This document shows positions 24,842 to 32,723 of a stretch of 64,000 bases of DNA, piece after piece (within the stretch, counting starts at the first letter, position 1; each line of letters begins with the position of its first letter). The stretch lies in NCBI RefSeq assembly GCF_944324505.1, contig NZ_CALUWO010000002.1, forward strand, positions 1-64,000, given 5' to 3'. The notes below the pieces were generated by a model. That model saw only the letters and a program-made list of their open reading frames with translations, did not search any database and was not told the origin of the DNA. A program made the position numbers and the translations under genes. This stretch comes from an uncultured Desulfovibrio sp. GTDB taxonomy: Bacteria; Desulfobacterota; Desulfovibrionia; Desulfovibrionales; Desulfovibrionaceae.

Positions 24842-25438
24842 CTATTCCACGACGATGGCCCGCTTGATGATCACCGGCTCCTGCGGCACGTCATCATAGA
24901 AACCGCGGCTGGTCGTGGGCACGGCGGCAATCTTGTCCACCACGTTCTGCCCCCGGATGACCTTGCCGAACACGGCATAGCCCCAGCCCTGCGGGGTGGC
25001 GCCGCGGTAATCAAGAAAGGCATTGTCCCGCGTGTTGATGAAGAACTGCGAGGTGGCCGAATGGGGTTCGGCGGTACGGGCCATGGCAATGGTGTAGCGG
25101 CGGTTTTCCAGGCCGTTGTCCGCCTCGTTGCGGATGGGCGCCCGGGTGGGCTTTTCGCGCAGATCAGGGGTCATGCCGCCGCCCTGAATCATGAAATCGC
25201 GGATGACACGGTGAAAGATGGTGCCGTCATACTGCCCGGCCCGCACATATTCCACAAAGTTGGCCACGGTCCGGGGAGCCTTGGTGGCATCCAGACGCAG
25301 CACAATGTCGCCAAGGCTGGTTTCCAGTTTCACCACCGGATCAGGGCCGGCGGCCTGCGCCGGTCCGAAAGGAACCGCGCCCAGCAGGCAGGCGGCCAGC
25401 ACCGCCAGCAGGGCACGACGAAGAAAGGTTTGCAGCAT
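24842..25438 (-). CDS. peptidyl-prolyl cis-trans isomerase, cyclophilin type, exported
   Basis: This 198-residue protein has a signal peptide (ends GPAQA-AG) and a cyclophilin domain. Active-site segments are visible: FHRVIRDFMIQGG (with the catalytic Arg), SATSQFFINTRDNAFLD and YAVFGKVIRGQNVVDKI. It is PpiA-like and would speed proline isomerisation during folding of envelope proteins. The start at 25438 follows CAGGAGG. It has its own terminator and is probably monocistronic. Confidence 0.93.
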   Translation of the reverse strand: MLQTFLRRALLAVLAACLLGAVPFGPAQAAGPDPVVKLETSLGDIVLRLDATKAPRTVANFVEYVRAGQYDGTIFHRVIRDFMIQGGGMTPDLREKPTRAPIRNEADNGLENRRYTIAMARTAEPHSATSQFFINTRDNAFLDYRGATPQGWGYAVFGKVIRGQNVVDKIAAVPTTSRGFYDDVPQEPVIIKRAIVVE

Positions 25439-25532
25439 GGGTTGCCTCCTGGAGTTTTGACCGCCTCTAGCACCTTTCCCCCAGGGCCGCAAGCCGGGGT
25501 GCCACGGGCCGCGCGCTGTCACAGAATGTCAC

Positions 25533-25560
25533 TTGCCAAACGCCATTCCGGTCCTATATA
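25533..25560 (+). promoter_or_regulatory. sigma-70-type promoter of the BI-1 family gene
   Basis: TTGCCA (25533-25538), a 16-base spacer, TATATA (25555-25560), 56 bases before the start codon. Confidence 0.6.
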
Positions 25561-25616
25561 GGAAAAGGACATGAAATTCTTCCTGCCGGAAGAATGAACC
25601 CCCTACGGAGGTAACA

Positions 25617-26321
25617 ATGCAGTCATTCAATACTCTTGAAAGTACGCGGAGCACGGTCAGCGTCTCCGCCATCTTCATGCGCCACGTCTACCAGTGGATG
25701 ACCGTGGGCCTGGGTGTCACGGCCCTGGTGTCCTACGGTATTGCCAGCAGCATGGCCGCTCTCCAGTTCATGAACAACATGGCCGTCATGATCGTGCTGG
25801 TCCTGGCCCAGATCGGTCTGGTGGTGGCCCTGAGCGCCGCCATCCACAAGTTTTCCGCGGCCATGGCCACGGGCCTGTTCCTGCTGTACTCGGCCCTCAC
25901 CGGCGCCATGCTGTCCAGCATCTTCGTGGTCTATCCCATCGGCTCCATTGCCAATGCCTTTCTGACCACCACGGGGACCTTCCTGGCCATGTCCGTCTAC
26001 GGCACGGTGACCAAGCGCGACCTGTCCGGCCTGGGCAGCTTCCTCTTCATGGGCCTCATCGGCATCTGCATTGCCATGCTGGTCAATATCTTCCTGGCCA
26101 GCACCATGCTGGACTTTGTCATCAGCTGCGCCGGCGTGCTCATCTTCACCGGTCTGACGGCCTATGATACCCAGAAGATCCGCCAGTTCGGCGCCAATGC
26201 GCCCCTGGGCGATGCCACGGCCATCCGCCGCGGCGCCATTCTGGGCGCGCTGACCCTGTATCTGGACTTCATCAACCTCTTCCTCATGCTGCTGCGCTTC
26301 TTCGGCGGCAACCGCGACTAA
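25617..26321 (+). CDS. Bax inhibitor-1 family membrane protein (YccA/YbhL type)
   Basis: This 234-residue inner-membrane protein has seven hydrophobic segments. The BI-1 signature ends it: GLTAYDTQKIRQFG, then GALTLYLDFINLFLMLLRFFG, where two Asp form a pH-sensing pair in the family. Members act as calcium leak channels or modulate FtsH proteolysis; which applies here is unknown. The start at 25617 has an ACGGAGGTAACA ribosome binding site. An 18-base palindrome (catgacct-tg-aggtcatg, 26343-26360) and a terminator follow. Confidence 0.92.
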   Translation: MQSFNTLESTRSTVSVSAIFMRHVYQWMTVGLGVTALVSYGIASSMAALQFMNNMAVMIVLVLAQIGLVVALSAAIHKFSAAMATGLFLLYSALTGAMLSSIFVVYPIGSIANAFLTTTGTFLAMSVYGTVTKRDLSGLGSFLFMGLIGICIAMLVNIFLASTMLDFVISCAGVLIFTGLTAYDTQKIRQFGANAPLGDATAIRRGAILGALTLYLDFINLFLMLLRFFGGNRD

Positions 26322-26397
26322 GAGCACGGCGGCGCATCCGGCCATGACCTTGAGGTCATGACCGCGCCAGCGCCGGCGTCCTGACAGCACGCGATCA

Positions 26398-26429
26398 CGG
26401 GGGCAAGGCCTGGCCTTTGCCCCCGTTTC
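26398..26429 (+). terminator. intrinsic terminator after the BI-1 family gene
   Basis: CGGGGGCAAGG (26398-26408), loop, CCTTTGCCCCCG (26414-26425), then TTTCC. It lies just ahead of rnr. Confidence 0.7.
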
Positions 26430-26461
26430 CGTCGTTTCCGTCTTCTGCAAGGACTTTTTCC

Positions 26462-29059
26462 ATGACCCAGCGCCGTTTCGCGCCCGCTTCCCTCTGTGAC
26501 GAAAAGCCCCTTCCCGACACTGCGGACACGGCATGGCCCCCGCAGGATGTGGACCCCAATCCCCTGCCCGCCCGCGATCTTCCGGAGTACGGGGAGGATC
26601 CGTGCGACCTGCCCGGCTCCCGGCTGGAAGGCGACCTTCTGCGGGCCTTCCGCCGCCAGCAGCGCCCCCTGCGCACAGAGGGCCTGCTGCGCGTGCTGGG
26701 TCTGCCCCGCCGTGCCCGGAAGGACCTGGAAGACGCGCTGTACCGCCTGGCCGAGCGCCAGAAGCTGGTGCGCCTGCGCGGCGGTTTCTGGACCCTCCCC
26801 GGTAGCCTGCGCGAGGTGGTGGGACGCTATACCGCCCTGCGCAACGGGGCCGGCGGCTTTGTGACGCCGCAGGATGAACACGGGCGGGTCCGCGGTGCGG
26901 ATATTTTCATCCATCCGCTGCACTGCGGCGATGCCTGGCATGGGGACCGCGTGCGCGTGCTGCTGGCGCCGCGCAGCCATCAGGCGCACGGCAGAAGCCC
27001 CGAAGGCCGCATTGTGGAGGTGCTGGAACGCGGACAGCAGCAGGTGGCCGCCCGGGTGCTGGACCGTGCGGGCCGGCATCTGCACTGCCGGGCGCTGGAC
27101 AGCCGGCTGCCTCTGGACTTCAGCGTGACCCTGGCAGACAGCCCGCTTCCCGGAGCGCAGGCGATCCGGCCCGGGGCGCTGGTCATGCTGGCACCGCAGG
27201 AGCGCCTGGCCTCCGACCTCTGGCAGGCCCGCCTGCTGCGCGTGGAAGGCGATGCCGATGCCGTTTCCGTGCAGGAAAACCTGGTCAAGATCAATCATCA
27301 GGTGCCGCAGGACTTTCCGCCCCGTGCCCTGGCCGAGGCCCGGGCACTGCCCGCCTCGCCCACGGCGGAGGACATGCAGGGGCGCGAGGACCTGCGCGCC
27401 CTGCCGCTGGTGACCATCGACGGCGCCGATGCCCGGGACTTTGACGATGCCGTGCATGTGGAACGCCAGGCCCAGGGCTGGCTTTTGCGCGTGGCCATTG
27501 CCGATGTGAGCCACTATGTGCGGCCCCGCTCGGCACTGGATGCGGAGGCATTTTCCCGGGGAAACTCCTGGTATTTTCCCGCCTCGGTGGAACCCATGCT
27601 GCCCCCTGAACTGAGCAACGGCCTGTGCAGCCTCAATCCCGGCGAAGACCGCCTCTGCCTGCTGGCCGAAGTGCAGGTGGACCAGCAGGGTCTGCCCCGG
27701 AAAAGCCGCTTTGCCACGGCCGTCATGCGTTCGGCCGCCCGCCTGACCTATGAAGAGGTGGACGCCGCCCTGAGCCGCCGGGATGCCGCCGCACGGCAGC
27801 GCCTGCTGCGCCTGCCCCGGGGAGAGGCGGTGCTGGCCATGCTGGAAGAGGCCCATGCCCTGTTCGAGGCCCTGCGCCATGCCCGGCGCCGGCGGGGAAG
27901 CCTGGACTTCGACCTGCCGGAACCGCGCTACCGCCTGGACGATGCCGGGCACTTGCTGGGCATTGACCGCCGCGAACGTCTGGACGCCCACCGTCTCATC
28001 GAGGAATTCATGATTGCGGCCAATGAAGCCGTGGCCCGCTTTCTGGGGGGCAGCCCCGGCCATGACGCCCCTGCCGGCGATCATGGCGGGCAGGGCCTGC
28101 CCTTTCTCTACCGCGTGCATCCCCAGCCGGAAGTGGAACGCCTGGACGCCCTCTTTGATTCCCTGTCTGTGGTGGCACCGGACCTGCTGCCCCCCCGGCC
28201 TTCCGCCGCGTCCCTGCAGGGCATCCTCCAGACGGCACAGGGGACGGATCAGGAATTCGTCATCAACCGTCTGTGCCTGCGCTCCATGCCGCAGGCCCGC
28301 TACCAGCCCTGGAACGAGGGGCATTTCGGCCTGGCCTCCACGGCCTACTGCCACTTTACCTCCCCCATCCGCCGCTATGCCGACCTGCTGGTACACCGCA
28401 CCCTCAAGCTGGCCCTGGGACAGGGCGCGGGCAGCGTGCCGGCCGGCCAGAAGCTGCTGCGTGTGGCCGATCAGCTCAACCGACGCGAACGCGAAGCCAT
28501 GGAATGCGAACGCGAAATGGCCCGCCGCCTGGCCTGCCTGGCGCTGCGCGAGCAGGTGGGGCAGCGTTTCAGCGGCATCATTGCCGGCGTGACGGATTTC
28601 GGCCTGTTCGTGGAATTGCGGACCATGCCCGTGGAAGGCATGATACGGGTGGAGGACCTCGGCCCGGACTGGTTCCAGCTGGACGAGCGACGCCACGCCC
28701 TGGTGGGCCAGCGCTCCGGCGCCGTCTGGCACATGGGGCAGCCCGTGGATGTGCAGCTGGCCGACGTCAATGCCGAACGCCTGGAAATACGCCTTGAGCT
28801 GCCGGGCACGTCTCCCGCCGGACAGGGTGCCGGGCGCGCCGCCGGGCGTCGTCATGGAGGCGGACAGGCCGGACGGCAGCGGCCCCGGAAGGGCCACGGC
28901 GGCTCCGCCGGCAGAAAAGCGTCCGCGCCGGTCCCCTGGCATGCGCGCCATCCCCGGCAGGATGCACCGGCCCGCGATGACGACGGACCGCGGAAGACGT
29001 CCGGCCTGCGCGCACAGCGGCACGGGCATGCCCGGCCCCGCTCCCGGAGGGCACGCTGA
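26462..29059 (+). CDS. rnr: ribonuclease R family 3'-5' exoribonuclease
   Basis: This 865-residue enzyme degrades structured RNA and defective mRNA or rRNA. An N-terminal winged-helix-like region (LRTEGLLRVLGLPRRARKDL) and cold-shock-type segments precede the RNB domain. The catalytic Asp cluster is TIDGADARDFDDAVHV, with YCHFTSPIRRYADLLVHRTL later. An S1 domain (GQRFSGIIAGVTDFGLFVEL) follows. The last 75 residues are a basic Gly/Arg/His-rich tail, probably disordered and RNA-binding. The start is at 26462. Its stop overlaps the murJ start (TGATG), so the two are coupled. Confidence 0.94.
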   Translation: MTQRRFAPASLCDEKPLPDTADTAWPPQDVDPNPLPARDLPEYGEDPCDLPGSRLEGDLLRAFRRQQRPLRTEGLLRVLGLPRRARKDLEDALYRLAERQKLVRLRGGFWTLPGSLREVVGRYTALRNGAGGFVTPQDEHGRVRGADIFIHPLHCGDAWHGDRVRVLLAPRSHQAHGRSPEGRIVEVLERGQQQVAARVLDRAGRHLHCRALDSRLPLDFSVTLADSPLPGAQAIRPGALVMLAPQERLASDLWQARLLRVEGDADAVSVQENLVKINHQVPQDFPPRALAEARALPASPTAEDMQGREDLRALPLVTIDGADARDFDDAVHVERQAQGWLLRVAIADVSHYVRPRSALDAEAFSRGNSWYFPASVEPMLPPELSNGLCSLNPGEDRLCLLAEVQVDQQGLPRKSRFATAVMRSAARLTYEEVDAALSRRDAAARQRLLRLPRGEAVLAMLEEAHALFEALRHARRRRGSLDFDLPEPRYRLDDAGHLLGIDRRERLDAHRLIEEFMIAANEAVARFLGGSPGHDAPAGDHGGQGLPFLYRVHPQPEVERLDALFDSLSVVAPDLLPPRPSAASLQGILQTAQGTDQEFVINRLCLRSMPQARYQPWNEGHFGLASTAYCHFTSPIRRYADLLVHRTLKLALGQGAGSVPAGQKLLRVADQLNRREREAMECEREMARRLACLALREQVGQRFSGIIAGVTDFGLFVELRTMPVEGMIRVEDLGPDWFQLDERRHALVGQRSGAVWHMGQPVDVQLADVNAERLEIRLELPGTSPAGQGAGRAAGRRHGGGQAGRQRPRKGHGGSAGRKASAPVPWHARHPRQDAPARDDDGPRKTSGLRAQRHGHARPRSRRAR

Positions 29060-30666
29060 TGGGTCTGCTTTCCGGCAAACAGCGCATGGGTGCCGCGGCC
29101 CTGCTGCTGGCGGTCAGCACCATTCTTTCCCGGCTCATGGGCCTTGTACGCGACAAGGTCATTTCCTGGCAGTTCGGCGCAGGCAGCGAGGCGGACATGT
29201 ATTTTGCCGCCTTTGTGGTGCCGGACATGATCAACCACCTGCTGGCCGGGGGCATCATGTCCATCACCATCATTCCCCTGCTTTCCCGCCGCTTTGCCGA
29301 GGACGAGGAAGACGGCTGGCGCTTTTTTTCCTGCGTGTTCTGCTGGATGGCCATTGCCTCGGTGAGTATCACCGGTGCCGGCATGCTGGGAGCGCACGCC
29401 CTGGCCCGCATCACGGCGCCGGGCTTCAGCGAGGCCCAGCTGCAACGCCTGGCCTTCTTCATGCGCATCATCCTGCCGGCCCAGGTCTTCTTTCTCTGTG
29501 GAGCCTGCATGACGGCCCTGCTTTTCCTGCGGCGGCAGTTCCGCGTGCCGGCGCTGACGCCGCTCATCTACAACGGCTGCATCATCCTGGGCGGCATCAG
29601 CCTGCCCGTGCTCACCGCCGGGCTGAACCTGCCCCCGCAGTGGGAGCTGGGCGGCATGAGCGGCTACTGCCTGGGGGTAACGGCCGGCGCGGCCCTGGGC
29701 GCCTTCTGGCTGCCCTGGCGTGTGGCCCGCTCCGGCGGACTGCACCTGCACTGGCGCCTTTCCCACCCCCTGCTGCGGCGCTTTTTTGTCATGGCCCTGC
29801 CCCTCATGCTGGGGCAGACCATCATCCTGCTGGACGAGCAGTTCATGCGCGTTTTCGGCTCCCTGCTGACGGATGGCAGCGTGAGCCTGCTCAACTATGC
29901 CCGCCGCATCACTCAGGTGCCGGTGGGCCTCATGGGACAGGCCGCCGCCGTGGCCTCCTATCCCTTTCTGGTGGACCTCATCACGCGCGGCGAACGCCAG
30001 CGCTTTGACGCCACCCTGGCCACGGCCCTGCGGGCCAGCGTGGGCCTGATCATTCCCTGCGCGCTCTGGCTGGGCGTGGCGGCCGGGCCGGTGCTGGGCG
30101 TCATCTTTCAGGGCGGGCGCTTCGGCGCGGCCGAAACCCTGGCCTGCACGCCGCTGCTCCAGATCATGCTGGCCGCCACGCCCATGTGGATCATCTATAT
30201 GGTACTGGTGCGGGCCTTCTACGCCGACGGCGACACCATCACCCCCGCTGTCACCGGCACCATCATGACCCTGCTGGTCCTGCCCTGCTACTACTGGTGG
30301 GCCGTCCCGCGCGGCGCCTGGGCCGTCAGCGGCGTTTCCAGCGTAAGTATCTGTCTGTACGTGCTCTGGCTCATGGTCATCTGGGCGCGCCGCAGGGGCT
30401 GCGGGGCCTATGCGGGCCTTGTGTCCATCAGCCTGCGTGTGCTGGCCTGCGCCCTGCCGGCAGCAGCGGCCGCCTGGCTGTTGCAGGAGTATCTCCGTTC
30501 CTGGCTGGCATCCGGCGCACTCTGGACGCAGCCCGCGCCCATCCTGGAAGCCTGCCTTGTGCTGACAGGCAGCGGCCTGACCTTTGTGTTCTGCTTTCTG
30601 CCCCTGTCCGCCTGGCTGGCGCCCGGCGTGCTGGCGCCGCTCTGGAAGCGCCTGCGCCGCGCCTGA
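29059..30666 (+). CDS. murJ: lipid II flippase MurJ (MviN family)
   Basis: This 535-residue inner-membrane protein with about 14 membrane helices flips lipid II to the periplasm for peptidoglycan synthesis. Typical are the N-terminal SRLMGLVRDKVISWQFGAGSEAD and FVVPDMINHLLAGGIMS (usually FxIPNxLRxLxAEGA). DEQFMRVFGSLLTDGSVSLLNYARRI and RAFYADGDTITPAV are also present. NHLLAGG replaces the usual R-x-L-x-A-E-G, a visible deviation at a substrate-facing loop. The ATG at 29059 overlaps the rnr stop. Confidence 0.9.
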   Translation: MGLLSGKQRMGAAALLLAVSTILSRLMGLVRDKVISWQFGAGSEADMYFAAFVVPDMINHLLAGGIMSITIIPLLSRRFAEDEEDGWRFFSCVFCWMAIASVSITGAGMLGAHALARITAPGFSEAQLQRLAFFMRIILPAQVFFLCGACMTALLFLRRQFRVPALTPLIYNGCIILGGISLPVLTAGLNLPPQWELGGMSGYCLGVTAGAALGAFWLPWRVARSGGLHLHWRLSHPLLRRFFVMALPLMLGQTIILLDEQFMRVFGSLLTDGSVSLLNYARRITQVPVGLMGQAAAVASYPFLVDLITRGERQRFDATLATALRASVGLIIPCALWLGVAAGPVLGVIFQGGRFGAAETLACTPLLQIMLAATPMWIIYMVLVRAFYADGDTITPAVTGTIMTLLVLPCYYWWAVPRGAWAVSGVSSVSICLYVLWLMVIWARRRGCGAYAGLVSISLRVLACALPAAAAAWLLQEYLRSWLASGALWTQPAPILEACLVLTGSGLTFVFCFLPLSAWLAPGVLAPLWKRLRRA

Positions 30667-30727
30667 TCAGATGCCGGCCATGCCCTTCCCGGCAGTCCCG
30701 CCGGAGGGGCTGTCTGCGTATCCGGCG

Positions 30728-31798
30728 CTACCAGATTTTTTCAAAGCGCTTGGAACAGTCCGCGCAGGGCACATCCGGCCAGGGGCCGGACAGGGCGGCA
30801 CGAAAGGCCGCAAACTCCCGGTTGCGCCACAGATCGGCCTGTTCCCCGGCGGGCCGGCCGTACTCGGCCCGGGCAAAAATCCGGCGCCGGGGGTCCTGCT
30901 CGCTGGTGGGCAGATTGACATAGACACAGGGCGAAAGATTCCCCTGCGTGTCCACGTAGATGGTACGGTCCACATTTTCCCGGCAGCCGTTGCGCACCCG
31001 GCCCACGGCCTCCGGGTCCGGCAGGGCATACCACAGCTCCCGGCCCATCTGGCGGGCACGGGCCGCCACTGGCGCCAGCACGGCTGCCGCCCGGGCTATC
31101 TTGTCCGTATCCTGGGGCCGGTAGGCCTCGTGCGCCAGCTCCGGCGCGGCCACATAATCCATGGTGCTGACCACAGCACAGCGCACGTCCAGCTCTTCCA
31201 TGACATCGGGCAGACGCCGCACAGCCTCCAGCTGCGACGGCAGCAGCAGATAGGCCAGATGCAGCTCCAGCGGCGAGTCCGGCCGCTGCCTCCGTGCCGC
31301 CTGCACCTGGCGGATGGCCGCACAGACCCGGGCAAAGGGAATGCCCCGGCGGCTGGCATTGCTGGCCTCATCCGTACCGGCCAGGGAAAAGGCCACCACG
31401 TCCATGCCGCTGTCCACAATGGCCGCGGCCAGCGTCTCGTCCATGCGCAGCCCGCAGGTGGTGGTGGAAACGGCACAGCCCGCCCGCCGCGCCACCCGGA
31501 CAAAATCCAGAAAACGGGGATGCAGGAAGGGTTCTCCCCAGCCCTGCAAATGCACGCGGGCACACTGGCGCATGAGCGGCCAGAGCGCGGCAAAGGTCTG
31601 GTCCGTCATGAGCCGCGACTGCCAGACCGCCTTTTTCACGGTCTGCGGACAGTAGGTGCAGTGACAGGTGCAGACGGAAGAAACCTCCACCTGCATGCAC
31701 AGCAGGGGCGTTTCCCGCCCCAGGGCAAGCTCGCGCAGGCGCCGGAACAGGCCGGGACCGGGCAGCGCCCGGGAACTCAGGGGATCAGGGCTGCTCAT
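30728..31798 (-). CDS. radical SAM protein with SPASM-like C-terminus
   Basis: This 356-residue enzyme has the radical SAM motif C43-x3-C47-x2-C50 (VCTCHCTYCPQ) and core segments VHLQGWGEPFLHPRFLDF and VSTTTCGLRMDE. The C-terminal region has GCRENVDRTIYVDTQGNLSPCVYVNLP and CADCSKRFEKIW, Cys patterns like SPASM domains that hold extra Fe-S clusters. It would reductively cleave S-adenosylmethionine to modify a peptide, protein or small molecule; the substrate is unknown. Its ATG at 31798 overlaps the TGA of the preceding gene. It is the last gene of a three-gene operon with two acyltransferase-like proteins. Confidence 0.88.
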   Translation of the reverse strand: MSSPDPLSSRALPGPGLFRRLRELALGRETPLLCMQVEVSSVCTCHCTYCPQTVKKAVWQSRLMTDQTFAALWPLMRQCARVHLQGWGEPFLHPRFLDFVRVARRAGCAVSTTTCGLRMDETLAAAIVDSGMDVVAFSLAGTDEASNASRRGIPFARVCAAIRQVQAARRQRPDSPLELHLAYLLLPSQLEAVRRLPDVMEELDVRCAVVSTMDYVAAPELAHEAYRPQDTDKIARAAAVLAPVAARARQMGRELWYALPDPEAVGRVRNGCRENVDRTIYVDTQGNLSPCVYVNLPTSEQDPRRRIFARAEYGRPAGEQADLWRNREFAAFRAALSGPWPDVPCADCSKRFEKIW

Positions 31799-32721
31799 GC
31801 TTCCTTCCTCCTGCCCAGCCGATGACGCAGCCGGGCAAACCAGCCATCACCACAAGCGCTTTCCACATCCCAGCCGGTTTCCACGCAGGGCAGCGCCGGA
31901 TGCGCATGCCATTTGCGCTTGAAAAAGCGGATGCCGGCATCGATGCCCAGCCCCAGACAGAAGCGGCTGTGCCCCCGCATTTCCGCCTCCCGCACCAGTG
32001 CGGCCAGCAGTGCGTCGGCGCAGCCAGGCACCGCATCCTGCCGGCGGAAGGCAAACATGTAGAAGGCCGTGCTCAGCGAGGCATAGTCCCCCAGGACAAA
32101 GGCCTGCAAAGTGCCATCATCCCGCCGGCGGGCAGACAGCAGCAGCACGTCGGCATGGGAGGCCGCATACGCTTCCAGACGACCGAAGATGTGCACCGTG
32201 CCGGCCTCCAGCGGACGGCGGCGTACAAAGTCCTGCACCAGGGCGGCATGCTCCGGCTGCCAGCGTTCGGGCCGCACCTCCACCTCACGCAGGGCGCGGC
32301 GTACCATGTTGCGCAGCTTCTGCCAGGGCAGGGAACCATCCGTGCGCAGCAGCGGCAGGGACAGCTCCCAATAGGCATCCGCCGGGCCGGAGATCGCCGC
32401 GGCAGGGGCCTGAGCGGGACGCACCGGCGCCAGCACGGTAATATGCTTCACACCGGGCAGGGCCAGGGCGCATTCCGTGGCAGCATCCACCCGCTGACGC
32501 ACCTGCGGCGGGGTATCCGTCCCTGTCTTTCCAGCCGCGTCGGCAAAGGCCTCCGGCATGGCGGCATCATAGGCCACCAGCACCACGTGCCCCGCCTGGA
32601 CATAGGCAGGGCAGCCGGCACAGTCCAGCGGGCGGGACCCCGCCACCGCCGCCACGTAGTGCAGCAGCTGCTCCGGCACAACGGCCTCTGCCGTGAATCG
32701 CTGCAAGCCTTGTGCAAGCAT
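31795..32721 (-). CDS. FemAB/GNAT-like acyltransferase-fold protein
   Basis: This 308-residue protein is a paralogue of the first half of the upstream gene product: both start MLxx...AVVPE and share late motifs. Here those read GLGIDAGIRFFKRKWHAHPALP (FKRKWHA at residues 267-273). A G...YFKxxWG-type ending is typical of FemAB-like aminoacyl or acyl transferases in the GNAT fold. Substrate unknown. The start at 32721 has an AAGGAG ribosome binding site. That site overlaps the end of the upstream gene; two bases separate the genes. Confidence 0.6.
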   Translation of the reverse strand: MLAQGLQRFTAEAVVPEQLLHYVAAVAGSRPLDCAGCPAYVQAGHVVLVAYDAAMPEAFADAAGKTGTDTPPQVRQRVDAATECALALPGVKHITVLAPVRPAQAPAAAISGPADAYWELSLPLLRTDGSLPWQKLRNMVRRALREVEVRPERWQPEHAALVQDFVRRRPLEAGTVHIFGRLEAYAASHADVLLLSARRRDDGTLQAFVLGDYASLSTAFYMFAFRRQDAVPGCADALLAALVREAEMRGHSRFCLGLGIDAGIRFFKRKWHAHPALPCVETGWDVESACGDGWFARLRHRLGRRKEA

Positions 32722-32723
32722 GG

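Noticed and set aside
26318..29029. Minus-strand open frame of about 900 codons opposite rnr
   Set aside because: It mirrors rnr, which has all RNase R motifs. Long antisense frames are expected at this GC content.
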